NCBI RefSeq assembly: GCF_001039355.2
Contig: NW_019774502.1
Location: forward strand, 1,185-63,184
DNA from: Lingula anatina
Taxonomy: Eukaryota > Brachiopoda > Lingulata > Lingulida > Lingulidae
Length of the DNA stretch: 62,000 nucleotides
Direction: 5' to 3'
Shown: piece by piece, positions 36,391-47,181 of the stretch
Layout: each line of letters starts with the position of its first letter
Position numbering within the stretch: the stretch's first letter is position 1
The notes under the pieces: generated by a model
Told to the model about the DNA's origin: nothing
Databases searched by the model: none
Seen by the model: only the letters and a program-made list of their open reading frames with translations
Program-made: the position numbers and the translations under genes

Positions 36391-36940
36391 CGTTATCAAT
36401 ATTACAATTGGATTAATTTATTCTTGTAAATCATTGTGAAACATAACACAACCTAAACCTTTATAACACTAGGTTTGCAAGGAAAAACATAGCAATATGT
36501 TTTATGTAACTCTTATGAAACAGACCAACCATGATAACTTTGCATAGTAAATGAAACATATTCACAGTAGGCCATGCAATATGAGATAACAGATTTTCTC
36601 TTGGCAACTTCTTTGTTTATTCAAGTAAAATGACACAGCAGAAGACTGTATGATTAAAAAAAAAATGAAAAAAAAAAACTTAACACTGGGACTTGTTTGA
36701 TTTTAAGTAAATTACTGTCAGTTAAAACGAGTCTTATTTTCAATTTATTAAAACAAACTGGTGCATGCCTGCGTGTGTTGTGGTTTTCAAGATACAAGAA
36801 TAGTGTCAAATACTAACAGTGACAATGTTCTAATGAGTGTAATATAAATCATACAATTCACTATTTTGTATTTGCTTTTAGCCATAATCTGCAAACACAT
36901 TGCTTTTGTTGTTATATTTGCAGAAAGAATTCTTAGCCTG

Positions 36941-37841
36941 TTAACTGTTAGGGACATATTTAAGTATTGGTTTTAACTTTGTTACATAAAACACTACATT
37001 TGTGACCATCTCAACCACCCACTGTGCACTGGGTTGATCTTGTTGAGCGCACCCAAGAATATCTTGAAGAGATATATCTCCAAATATCTCATCGATATCC
37101 TCACGATATTGGATCTTAGCTGGCTTTTTCAGAAGACAGTGACTGTTGCTGCTTGTGTGTTGGTATCGCAAGGCTCCTGTCTTGCTGTTTCTTAAAATAA
37201 AACCAAATGAAACATTGATTTTAAAAAGCGAGCGCTGTTCTTCTAAAATCGGAACTAGATGGTCTCGAAGGTCATTTGGCTGAAAGGTGGTCAGTCGAAA
37301 GTTGTACCAGTCTTGCAGCCTGTTACCCCTTGAAGACCTTGTCCTTATGCAGTTCCAGTGTTCCTTGAATGTCTTGGCAACTGAAGGATTGACCTTCGGA
37401 GGTAACAAATTTTCAGGCATGATAACATCAGATGGAAACATATCTGCAACTATTGATCGCCTTTGATATCTGGGTTTCTTAGCAGTCAAAGTTGATGGGT
37501 TCTCTTCAGGAAGTTGGGTGTGTTCCACTTCTCCTCTTGAACTCGATCCCCACTGGCAGCACTTGATATCTGACAGTGTGTCATCATGGAGGTTCATATG
37601 CCTCTTCATACTGCCATAACGCTTGAATTTCTTCTCGCAGGTAGGGCATTCAAAATTCTTTTCTGTGGAGTGTGTATACAGCTTATGATTCTTGGCGTGA
37701 ACTTGTTGTTTGAAGGACATGCCACAAATATTGCAGCTAAACTTTCTTTTGCTGTGAACTCGTGCATGATAAAGTAGGTTTGGTTTTGTATTAAACTGCC
37801 TTCCACATACTTCACACTTATGTATGATGTGTGCAGTGTGC
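36941..37841 (-). CDS. Tandem ZF unit 5: three fingers plus C-terminal domain
   Basis: The exon starts at the conserved acceptor (37841) with one carried base, then 299 residues and a stop. It has three fingers (KCEVCGRQF, SCNICGMSF, FECPTCEKKF); the fourth finger of the other units is missing. It carries the extra EVEHTQLPEENPS linker seen in unit 3 and the full unknown tail. An upstream ATG lies across the acceptor at 37864, but the acceptor is conserved in all units, so I prefer the spliced reading. No private first exon is seen upstream. This unit lies nearest to gene D's linker exons. Confidence 0.75.
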
Positions 37842-38040
37842 CTGAAATTGAGAAAGGCCGACACTTAATAATGACATTTAAATTCTTTTTGGATTTATGT
37901 AATTCTTTTTGCCTTTTTTTGTGCTGAGATTGAATAGTGAAATGTTCATAGTTCCTATAAAATGTGAAAGTTTTAGTAGGCTTATAGTTGGTTTTGAAGA
38001 AATGATTGACAGGGGTAGACAGTAATGGACACTTAATTCA
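37842..38040. other. Spacer, nothing recognised
   Basis: A short AT-rich interval upstream of unit 5. No MAGISN-type first exon is found here. Confidence 0.5.
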
Positions 38041-38212
38041 CAGGCCAGTAGTCGGGCGGGGGGGGATTCAGTGGGTTCAAAAAGACCGCCCCTTTTGCTG
38101 GGAAAAGGTCCACTCAGGGTAAAATTTGATCTGGGTACATGATGTTTTTGTGGAAAAGGTCCACTTTTTCAGAAAATGAACCCCCCTTTTGAAATTGCTG
38201 GCTACGGGCCTG
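38041..38212. repeat. MITE, CAGGCCCGTAGCCAG family
   Basis: It matches the family at 56989 and 41386. The left end is altered (CAGGCCAGTAGTCGGG) and the right end is GGCTACGGGCCTG. No clear target-site duplication is seen. Confidence 0.7.
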
Positions 38213-39017
38213 CTTTAAACAGACTGGAAGACAAGAGTTTACCAAAAGACAATATCAGGCACATCACACCTGTAGACTAATTGGCCATTTACGCAGTCAA
38301 AAGTTGATAGTTACCAAGCACTAGTCAACACAAAGTATAGTGGGTGATATGGTTTATATCTTGTTTTTTAATATTGTGTTAAGAGATGTCTTCACTCGGT
38401 AAGAATAAAAGGATCAGAACAGCAATACTACTACCAGGTTTTGTACCACCAGCAGGATTTTCTGCATTCAAGTTCTTATAATTTGGACACATAAGGAATA
38501 GGGAATTGGGAAAGTGCATTACCTGGTGAAAAGTCAAAAGCCATGTTCAAGATCACATTAATAGTCCCAACTGATTTCCTATTCAATTTCAAAAGAAGCT
38601 AAGGATATATCTTTTCTAGTTTTGCAGATGTAAGGGCTAGAACAATGGATGCCAACCGAGAAAATCTTGTCATGGTATCCAAAATTTTGCATAATTTTAC
38701 AAGATCCACCTTGAATTGGTATTAGAATATGGGGACCACAAGAGAGTAGGGTAGCAATTTCTCCACTTGGAAAATAGCTGAATTAACTGAATTTTTGAGT
38801 CAGACTTGCACTTTTTTCTCAATATAAAAGAAATATTGAGAGAATCTGTACATGCCACTGACAAGATAAGAGACAAATGGCGCTTGCAAAGCAAAATTTG
38901 TCCAGAGGACGTACTGTGCAGCAATGGCCACATTTCAAAAGGCTACATGACCAGAAATTTGTTAGTGGTTTAAGAAAATGTCATCAGTAACTTTGCCAAA
39001 TGATATGCATATCTTTT
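38213..39017. other. Segment between two inverted MITE copies
   Basis: About 800 bases with no coding exon. The flanking copies point in opposite directions, so the whole 38041-39178 could be one composite element. Confidence 0.4.
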
Positions 39018-39178
39018 CAGGCCTGAGCCAGCAATTTCAAAAATGCAAATTTTTTCTGAAAAAGTGAACCTTTTCCCATAAAACCTTTATGTACCTAGAT
39101 CAAATTTTACCCTGAGTGGACCTTTTCCCAGCAAAAGGGGCAGTCTTTTTGAAACCCCTGAAACCCCCCCCCCTGGCT
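39018..39178. repeat. MITE, CAGGCCCGTAGCCAG family, inverted copy
   Basis: Opens CAGGCCTGAGCCAGCAATTT and ends in a C-run followed by TGGCT. It is the reverse orientation of the copy at 38041, with its final bases lost. Confidence 0.7.
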
Positions 39179-40400
39179 CTTTCTTGCTTCTTTAAAAACG
39201 GCTCTTACATTTTGAAAGGACTTTTGTAGCTACCTAAATTATCTCTATGGCCTGTTACAGGTCAGAGTACCCAATGCCAGCAAAAATCAATGACAAAAGA
39301 TTTAAAGAAGTTTTAATATTTTATTAAAACTAAATAAACTAATGACAATAACAATAAGCTATTCTTAATACACAAATAAACCTATCTGAAAGCATGAAGT
39401 GTCCTGTGTGAAAGTCCGATGTGAATCTGTCGACTGGAGATTGAATGGAGATAAATCGGCTCAAAGTTCAGTGAAAGTGTCCGATGAAATCCCACAGTAA
39501 TTACGATGCAAGTTCCAGTAGAAAATATAAGTGTCGGTTCAGTGGTAAATAGGTTCCAAAAAAAAAAAAAATACTCTCCTTCAAAAGTCCCAAAACAAAA
39601 CTCAGTCTCCTATCCGTTCATACTCCCAGCGTCTGTCTCAACTAATGCTCTCGAGATACTCATGCTCTCGCGATATGGTGACGTCATAAGCTGACCTACT
39701 TATACACAACACTTTACAGGCCTTAACAGATTTATGTGCAGCTTTTTTTTCACTGTATGGGAGTGGTACGACTCTTTTGCTTTCAGGAAAGATGATAAAA
39801 GTTAATTTTTAAAAGAACAACATCAAAGCTGAATTTATGAAAAAAATGTTTTATTGACATTTATACACTAATGCAACATCACACACAAAATCACATGCAA
39901 ACCTATATTAATGATCTGAGTAAATGACAAACAATAATATAATTATCCAAAAATGTCCCTAGTAGAATAAGAATGCTATTAGTAAGATAAATGTGTCACA
40001 TTACTTGAACAACAAAATTGTCAGTGACATCATATTGCATGAAATTCTGTGTTAGTCTGTGAACAGCTAAAGGTCACTGTGCATGGGGTCTTGCAAAACC
40101 GCTTAAGTTCTGTTTCCATCCCCCCTTATCCATTATTTTCTTTTTAATATCACTACATTTTAATCGTAGTAGGGGTGAAATTATTTTGCTGTTTAAAATA
40201 ATTAGTATTTCTTCATTTTCATTGTAGAAAAGTAAGACAGTGCCAGGGAAAATTACTGGTCATTGAAGTTCTATACTTCTATTTTACTTCAATTTCTACA
40301 ATTCAACAAGTTAAATTTGACTTGAACAGCATATACGATTTACTGAAATCAGTGATTGGAGATAAGCTTTTCAAGTGCAGTCACTGACTACATGTTTAAC
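39179..40400. other. Intergenic or intronic (gene D), nothing recognised
   Basis: AT-rich, no supported exon. If gene D splices to the five zinc-finger units this is part of its long intron. Confidence 0.45.
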
Positions 40401-40610
40401 ACCCCATTTCCATAGATTTTTAGATCGATCTATCCCTGTGGGGAGTCTCACTAGATTGCTGTCAGCTTGGCTTAAGCGTCTGTCCCGCCTACTAAAAGCT
40501 GTAAGGGGGTAATTAACTATGGTGCCCGCTTGGCTGACTGCAATTTAGCGTGAACCCCCATGGAGTTAGGCCGATCTAAAGTAGATCGAACTAATCTCTG
40601 GAAATGGGGT
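40401..40610. repeat. Palindromic MITE (GACCCCAT family), fullest copy
   Basis: The left end ACCCCATTTCCATAGAT pairs with the right end ATCTCTGGAAATGGGGT. Inner blocks with GATCGATCT and AGATCGAAC are also mirrored. No coding capacity. Confidence 0.75.
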
Positions 40611-40690
40611 CTTACTGTTAGATTCTATTCTTCGTAGTTAAACATAAACTTCAGTGAAAAATAAAAAAAACATTTCCAATTTTTGCCTAC

Positions 40691-43272
40691 CTTACGGAGT
40701 CTTCATTCTCTGCGACTCCACTATCTGGTGGTGCGTCAACAATCTCAGATGATTGAGGAAATAGTGTCTCACTTGCATGTTTAGAATAGCTAGAAATAAT
40801 AATAAAAATGGTCTGATAAAATATAAGGAAAATTAATAAATGAAAAGTAAGATAAAGTATGTATGATATCTGGGACAGAGCCTAAAATTAAACTTCAGTG
40901 AAAAAAAAACCTTTCCAATTTCGGCCTACCTTACAGAGTCTTCATTCTTTGTGATTTTGCTATCAGGTGGCGGGACAACAATCTCAGATGATTGAGGAGA
41001 TAGGGTCTCACTTGTATGCTTATAATTGCTAGAAATTATAATAAAAATAGTCTGACAAAAGAAAAGGATAAAATATAAGGTAAATTAATAAAAGAAAAGG
41101 AAAAGTAATATAAAGTATCTTTGATATCTGGGACAGAGCCTTAAAATAAACTTCAGTGAAGAAAAAACATTTCCAATTTTTGCCTACCTTACTAGTACGT
41201 AGTCTTCATTCTTTATGATTCCATTATCTGGTGGTGGGTCAACAGTCTCAGATGACTGAGGAGAAACCGTCTCACTTGTATGCTTAAAATAGCTGAAAAT
41301 AAAAATGTCTGATAGTGATAAAAATATGAGAGAAAGGAGGTGAAATATCTTTACTTGGACAGAGCCTTCAGGAAGATACCTAGCTCAGGCCCGTAGGCAG
41401 GGGGGTTTGGGGGGGGGGGTTCGAAAGAACCGCCCCTTTTGCTGGGAAAAGGTCCACTCTGGGTAAAATTTGATCTAGGTACGTGAAGTTTTTTATGGAA
41501 AAAGGCCCACATTTTCAGAAAAAGAACCCCCTTTTGAAATTGCTGGCTACAGGCCTGTAGCTATATCTGAACTAGTCAGTCAAATAACCATTCCTTGAGT
41601 CACTCACATTCATATCCCCACTGAAGATAGGTGGTATCAAGCTTTCCATTAGATCGCTGCTACAGTATCAGTCAAGTCTAGTGTGAGATTATTATTATTT
41701 TTATTTTTTTTTGCTTATTGTTATGTGATTTATCAATCAAACCACAAGGAAACAAGGTTAAAATAACTCTGTTTCCATTCACAAATTTCCAAATTTAACC
41801 AATAAGATCTTACATAAATCTTTGTATTAATACTTACAAATCCATCAAGAATTCTGCCAACTTTTCATGTGTATTCAACTGTAGTTGATCTTTCAAAGCA
41901 TTCCATCTTGGTAATTGCTGGCCAATTTTGATCTCCACCCCTAATTCCTGAAATTGTTTAAAGGACCTGATCTCTTCCATGTATGGTGTTCCTTCTATCT
42001 CCCTTTTAATCTGTGGCTGAAAACCTGAATTGATATGGAACAGTTTATTCTGACTTATATGTGTTATAAATACAGAAAATTTAACTGACTTCATATGTAA
42101 TTTTTTTAAAAGGTAGAATATGAAAAATGAAGAAATTTTCTCTCTGCCATTATGTATCATTAAGAACATACACCAACTTTAGAATAAACAACATGGAATG
42201 AAATTCTCCCATTAAACCGAACTTCCCCTCCTTCTTAAACCCTACTAGGAGTACTACTTCTTTACAAACTGGATCAGCCCTGCATATTGCAGGCTTCATT
42301 AAGAGCATGCCTCCCTTGGCTGTAATAAAACTATTAGAAATCATCTCTTACCGTCCCCCACTTCACTATGGGCCCATAGTGCTCATTATCTCCCCCCCCC
42401 CCTCCCCTCCAATCATTACTCTAGGGCCGCAAGCAAGATTATGATGAATTTCTTTTATTAAGCCCCCACATTATTACTTCCCAGCACCAACAGTTTCGTG
42501 CACTGTTCTTACCCACCAGGCCTACTCACTAATCCACATATGAATCTGTCAGAATTACGGGGGCGTCTCGATAGTCCGAAGGTTCATTGGTCCGAAGGTT
42601 CATTGGTCCGAAAAGTGGTAACATTTTCATCGATTTTTTATTCAAGGGTTCAATGAACCTTCGGACTATTGAACCTTCGGACTATCGCTACGGCCCCAGA
42701 ATTACACACGCGTGCCGCATGGAATGAATTCAGTGGGTTGCATGGGCTGTTCAACATTTGAACAATTTTGAGCTATTTTTGAATGAATACCAACATTTCA
42801 ACAAGTGTCACTTTCGGGTCCTGGTAACTTGTAGTAAGGTTATAGCATAACATTAAGGATTGCATTTTACAGGGTACATATCACATTTTTGCCAATGGGG
42901 AATAATAGTGCACTGGAGTTCCTATCAGCGAGTGGACGTAACAAGCTGCTTATTATTACAATGTGCGGAAGAAATATGGTCATACATGAAAACTCTGAAG
43001 AAAGCTTGTTTCCATATGTTTAACAAAAGTGTACTAGTACAAGTATGTGCGTGTGTTGTGCATGTGCATGTGTGCGTGTCTCTGTAGCAAGTCTAGTCAC
43101 ATAACATACCTAAGTCAATTCCATGGGAGCAGTCGTCTTCCTCTTCTTTCTTTATATTCTTTATATCATGATCAAGACATGATTGACAAACTTCTGCTTC
43201 TGACTTAACCTGAATGTTGCCTGCGGTGAGATATTCCATGCTTTCTGGGTCATTTGTGGCTCTTTTATCCAT
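40691..43272 (-). CDS. Gene D: LLD-module head with triplicated linker exon, no own fingers
   Basis: Exons: 43272-43110 (MDKRATNDPESMEYL..., acceptor GGCTTCTAG just upstream), 42024-41838 (GFQPQIKRE ... IGQQLPRWNALKDQL ... FLMD), then 41292-41188, 41028-40930 and 40789-40691. The last three are copies of one linker exon (105, 99 and 99 bases), each entered with two carried bases and left with two (GTAAG|GTAGGC), so any one or several can be used without breaking frame. They share SETxxPQSSE and PPDxxxxxNED and match gene B's third exon. No stop or finger exon follows before unit 5, 2.8 kb downstream, whose acceptor has exactly the required phase. I infer that this is the head of a locus whose tails are the five ZF units. 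Confidence 0.8.
41386..41557. repeat. 172-bp MITE in gene D with 5-bp target duplication
   Basis: Ends CAGGCCCGTAGGCAG and GCTGGCTACAGGCCTG are inverted repeats. TAGCT flanks both sides (41381-41385, 41558-41562). It lies in the intron between the module exon and the first linker exon. Confidence 0.85.
42559..42697. repeat. 139-bp hairpin MITE with 8-bp target duplication
   Basis: The left arm repeats TAGTCCGAAGGTTCA-like phrases and the right arm carries their reverse complement. Direct copies of AGAATTAC flank it (42551-42558 and 42698-42705). An 8-base duplication fits a hAT-type origin (known for the superfamily). Confidence 0.85.
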
Positions 43273-43879
43273 TACTTTCGCTGCAACTCTCCACAATACT
43301 AGAAGCCTAACTTTGGGGCCTTGTGTGAGTATGAAGAAACGCTTGATTTACAACCTGGTATGCAATAGTACCCAAGTATAATAAACATTGTTTATACTAC
43401 ACTATACTGTATATCTTATATCTATTTGTACCACGATCGGCTGTCACCTTGAATGGTTAGAATCCTTAAGGAGATTTAACATATGTTTTCAATACTGTAA
43501 CCCATTTAGATTTTTTCTTTATGGTGGAATAATATAGTACTGTAAGATTGTTTTAATGTTTTTAAAATGTATGCACCCGATTTAATAGTCGCCAAATTTA
43601 TAGTCCTTGACTTTGGCTATATGAAATATTTAAGCATCTTCAGAGTAGTTTAAATGTTTAAACAATATTTTAAATTATACAAATATTTTAACAGTATTTT
43701 AATTTATGCACATATTTTAAGTGTCACGTCATTGTATAAAATACTGAGGAATCAAGATAACTTACGCGTGTAAAGAAGATTACCATGTACACGTCACTGT
43801 GCTGTCAGCAGGCCGAAATCAGTTTTGCACTTCACTGAGTGCTTCACTGCCCCTGGATAGTTACTACTGTATCGCCCCA

Positions 43880-44215
43880 GCGGATTGTGATATACCTACC
43901 AAAACGCGGGAAAACCAAGCCGAAATTTTAGTGAAGCAGAAGGGCCTAAAGTGTGATCCAAACCACAAAATCAAACATAGACCAGCAAACCAACTTTGAA
44001 AAATCTCAAAATTTTAACGTACACAAACCCAGAAAAAATCATACGATTTCTTCTTAAATAAAACTTCCGAAGTCCAACAAGTAATGCAATGTACACACAA
44101 CTGGCCCTACTGACCGGAAATAAGTGGGATTTACTATGGGCAACAAATCTCATTCGATGTTGCACGCAATCAGCAATCTCACCTAAGACACGTTTCATGC
44201 TGTTAGTGTCGGGAA
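43880..44215 (-). promoter_or_regulatory. 5' leader exon and donor of gene D
   Basis: A minus-strand donor, CTTAG|GTGAGATTGCTGAT (exon end 44183), lies about 900 bases upstream of gene D's first coding acceptor. The surrounding sequence is shared with the gene B leader and with 57510-57830. I read it as the promoter-proximal noncoding exon. An ATG just before the donor (ATGAAACGTGTC) is a possible alternative start. Confidence 0.5.
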
Positions 44216-45223
44216 TAAATATATAATGAATATATATTTTACTTTAACGATGATTAAAGTTTATTTATCCAGTTGAAGATTATTGGTAGGCCTGTCCAGT
44301 GTAATTAGATCTAAATAGAAATAGCTCGTCTAAGGAAGGGCATGGGGATAATATTGGAGGGCTGATTATGCAGCAGAGACGGCAGATAGAGCTCTCCTGG
44401 GTGCCTTATCTGCACCATCGGTACGATGAGGATTCTCAGTCATTCAAAAATAGCTCAAAATTGTTCAAATGTTAAACAGCCCGTCCAATCCACTGAACTC
44501 ATTGGGTGTGTAATTCTGACAGATTTTATATGTGGATTAATTAAGCGAGTAATCGAGTTTTTTATCACTTCATCTAGCTGATCTTAAAGTAAAACTTAAT
44601 TTGTACATACAGCTAGTTGGGCTCGACAATAACGACTGTTCGGGACAGGTAAAAATCAGTGTCGAATCCTGACATAGCACTCAGGGTGTGACATAGAGGT
44701 TATAACATATATGCACGTTACCGTAGTATTTTTGACACATCCCGATCTGTTTCTTGGTAAAGCATAGTTAATATTAAATTTATGAGAGTAAAAATATCGT
44801 GGAAAAAGGCTCCATTCAATGACCCCGTTCCCATACTTAGATCGATCTAGCGGGATCGACCCATCTCCAAGGGGTTTCTCGCTAAATTACATTCAGTTTG
44901 AGACGCTCTGATGTCTGGCACACTTAATTACTGAAGCTGTTAGGGGGTAATTTAACTATCGATTAGCAGCTTCAGAGAGAGAGAGAGAGGGGGGGGGGGT
45001 GCAAGTGTACTAGTGGCATCTCTGAAGCATATGATATTTAATGATATTCAAAACTAAATTAATTCAACTCTTTTATGATCTCCATTGGAAAAAAATTAAA
45101 AGTACACCATAAATTTCAATAACCCCTTTTATTATATATTTCAATAATCCCTACATTAATTAGTACACATGCAAGCATATAGGAGACTATTGAGAAGACA
45201 GAGCGATGCATCAAACCGCTCTA
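44216..45223. other. Intergenic with half of a palindromic MITE and a GA/G tract
   Basis: 44823-44975 is a GACCCCGTTCCCA-type left arm of the palindromic family. It is cut at its centre by a (GA)n tract and a run of Gs at about 44975-44999. No gene is seen. Confidence 0.6.
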
Positions 45224-46274
45224 CTAATTCAGTGGACCCGTGGGACCGTTACTCAAGATGCACTGATCGATCCCGATTGTCCGAAGTGTGCATTCAGACT
45301 CTCTATTTCCCCAGCGGCCTTTGAAGTTCAGGAAGCTGAACTCGCCAGTGAAGGGAGCACCGGTGTTCTTGACAACTTTCAGGTTGTTCCAGGTTTGCCA
45401 ATCCTGGCCGTCGCTGCAAGAGTCGACCAGCTTATCCATGATGATATCCTTGTACACGTGCTCCCCGGGTTCTGGCCAGGAACCGTGGGAACCCTTTGCC
45501 GAGTAAATCACCGGGTGGCTGCATTCGGTCAGCGACACGGTGCGTGAACCTTGTTTGAAGCTTTGCCCGTCCCAAATGAATTCTCCGCCAAACTGTGCAG
45601 TAGCTTCTGATCCATGGATATAGAGATATATCGAGTACAGTTTGTCATCCTTGAATGTTATTACGACCCGTTCCCAGTCTCCAACATGGTGCCCAAAAGT
45701 GGAGTAACCGCCAATACAGGTGCTTATCCTGCCACATGTAACAACGCCCCCATACCTCACCACAACACACATCCACATAGTAACCAATGCAGACCCTTTT
45801 CCCACGGTTGTAGGGGTAGAAAAACCAGTAGGTTATGCTCACAGTGTTGTTTGTCTCCCCGTAGATGGCATACACCGGGGCGACTGCGGGGTCTTGGCCA
45901 CGAAATACCGGGGGGTCTCTGCACGAAGCACAGGACAGTCCCACTTTGGTTTCTAGATAGCAGTCGTCGTTACACACGGGGAGCGTTGCCGACGTTACAT
46001 CTGTCGGTGTTCCTCCACGTAAGTTAACTTCATTTAAGAAGAAGTCAACGCTTGAGGGACGCCATTCTTCTCCATCGGCTAAATTCACCATTGGGGCCCA
46101 TTTAGCTGCCGCAGCCACAACATCGTCATGGTTACGGCTAGGTAGGGTGTCATCGGCCAGTTGCAGCAAGCAAGATGGATCGAGAGACCGACGTTTTAGC
46201 CGTTGCGCTCGCACTGAGGTACATGCCAGAAGGAGGCAGAGGGTAACCAGAATTGCGTAGATCGTAGACAACAT
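45224..46274 (-). pseudogene. Secreted Vps62-like protein, broken by an apparent one-base frameshift
   Basis: The reading starts at ATG 46274 with a clear signal peptide (MLSTIYAILVTLCLLLAC). The N-terminal region has WAPMVNLADGEEWRPSSVDF and the family's YWFFYPYNRGK. Just after that the frame changes: the C-terminal half (about 45760-45224, stop at the end) is in another frame and carries FGHHVGDWERV, YSAKGSHGSWPEPGEH and FKGRWGN, all typical of Vps62/DUF946 proteins. The break falls near a run of five identical bases at 45747-45751. It may be a sequencing error, a true null allele or a recent pseudogene; there is no other damage. Together the halves span about 350 residues without introns. 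The molecular function of metazoan secreted members is not established. Confidence 0.8.
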
Positions 46275-46998
46275 GGCGCACTGTGTATCAGTGGTATGGC
46301 AATTAAACTGCAGTAAAAATTACTGAAAGTACAACGATATCACTCTCGTCACATCTGAATGTCAAACAAGTTTTTTGATTTTGTTATTTCCCCATAATTT
46401 GCATTACAAGTCCCCATTTTTGGTCAGGTCAAGTGCTATTAAGGGAATGAAATGGCTGAATTAAGATGCATTGTTGCTATTTGTACGATAATCTTTGCCT
46501 CGACATGAATAGTATCCATTTTTATGCAAGCTGCGCTGTCAGGTAATTTGGATGGATGGTCCGAGGTAAAATAATGATAACAAGACGCAAACGAAGTCAA
46601 ATGGACAAATGGCGTAGTAGTCGGTGGGGTTCTATAAGCGGAAAAATTATTGTCTTGGATATTTAAATACAATTTAAAGGTTTTATCGTTATTTGTATAT
46701 AGGCAGTAGATAAGTTTTTTAGCAAAATTTATTGACAATAAATAAATTAAAAAAAAAAAACAATGTAAAGAAAAGAAATTAAGCAATTGAAAAAAGGCCT
46801 TAAAATAATATTACTTAGCATTAGATATCAGAGAAAAGAGATCCTCTCAATTCAACATAAATTGCACGAGTTGCTGGCGTCAATAAGCACTTGGGTGTAT
46901 AATAAATTTTGCCTGTCCTTGGCATGTAATTCCCCACATCCCGATTTATTTAGCCCTGTTGATTGGCCCTTTTGTCTCTGCCGTCAAATCTGATATAC
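46275..46998. other. Upstream flank of the Vps62-like gene, nothing else seen
   Basis: The promoter of the 46274 gene should lie in the first few hundred bases. I cannot define elements. Confidence 0.4.
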
Positions 46999-47181
46999 AG
47001 CGCATTTAGAACATCAGACTAACAGATCCGCGGATCAAATATGGCGACCCACTAAAAAGCTGGCCGCTTAATTCCCGATAAGACACTGAAGAGATTCTCC
47101 GCGGGGATTACTCAACAAGCATTCAAGGGGTCATCCATATTTGATCCGAGGATCTGTTAGTCTGCTGTTCGGAATGCGCTC
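46999..47181. repeat. MITE with long terminal inverted repeats of about 46 bases
   Basis: The left arm starts AGCGCATTTAGAACATCAG and the right arm, reverse-complemented, starts AGCGCATTCCGAACAGCAG. Both then continue ACTAACAGATCC and GGATCAAATATGG. About 46 bases pair with a handful of mismatches. No target duplication is clear. Confidence 0.8.

Noticed and set aside
38041-39178. Single larger DNA transposon with the two MITE copies as its ends
   Set aside because: No target duplication and no coding remains were found. Two independent insertions in opposite orientation explain it equally well.
45206-46027. Plus-strand open frames over the Vps62-like gene
   Set aside because: Antisense shadows with no domain content.
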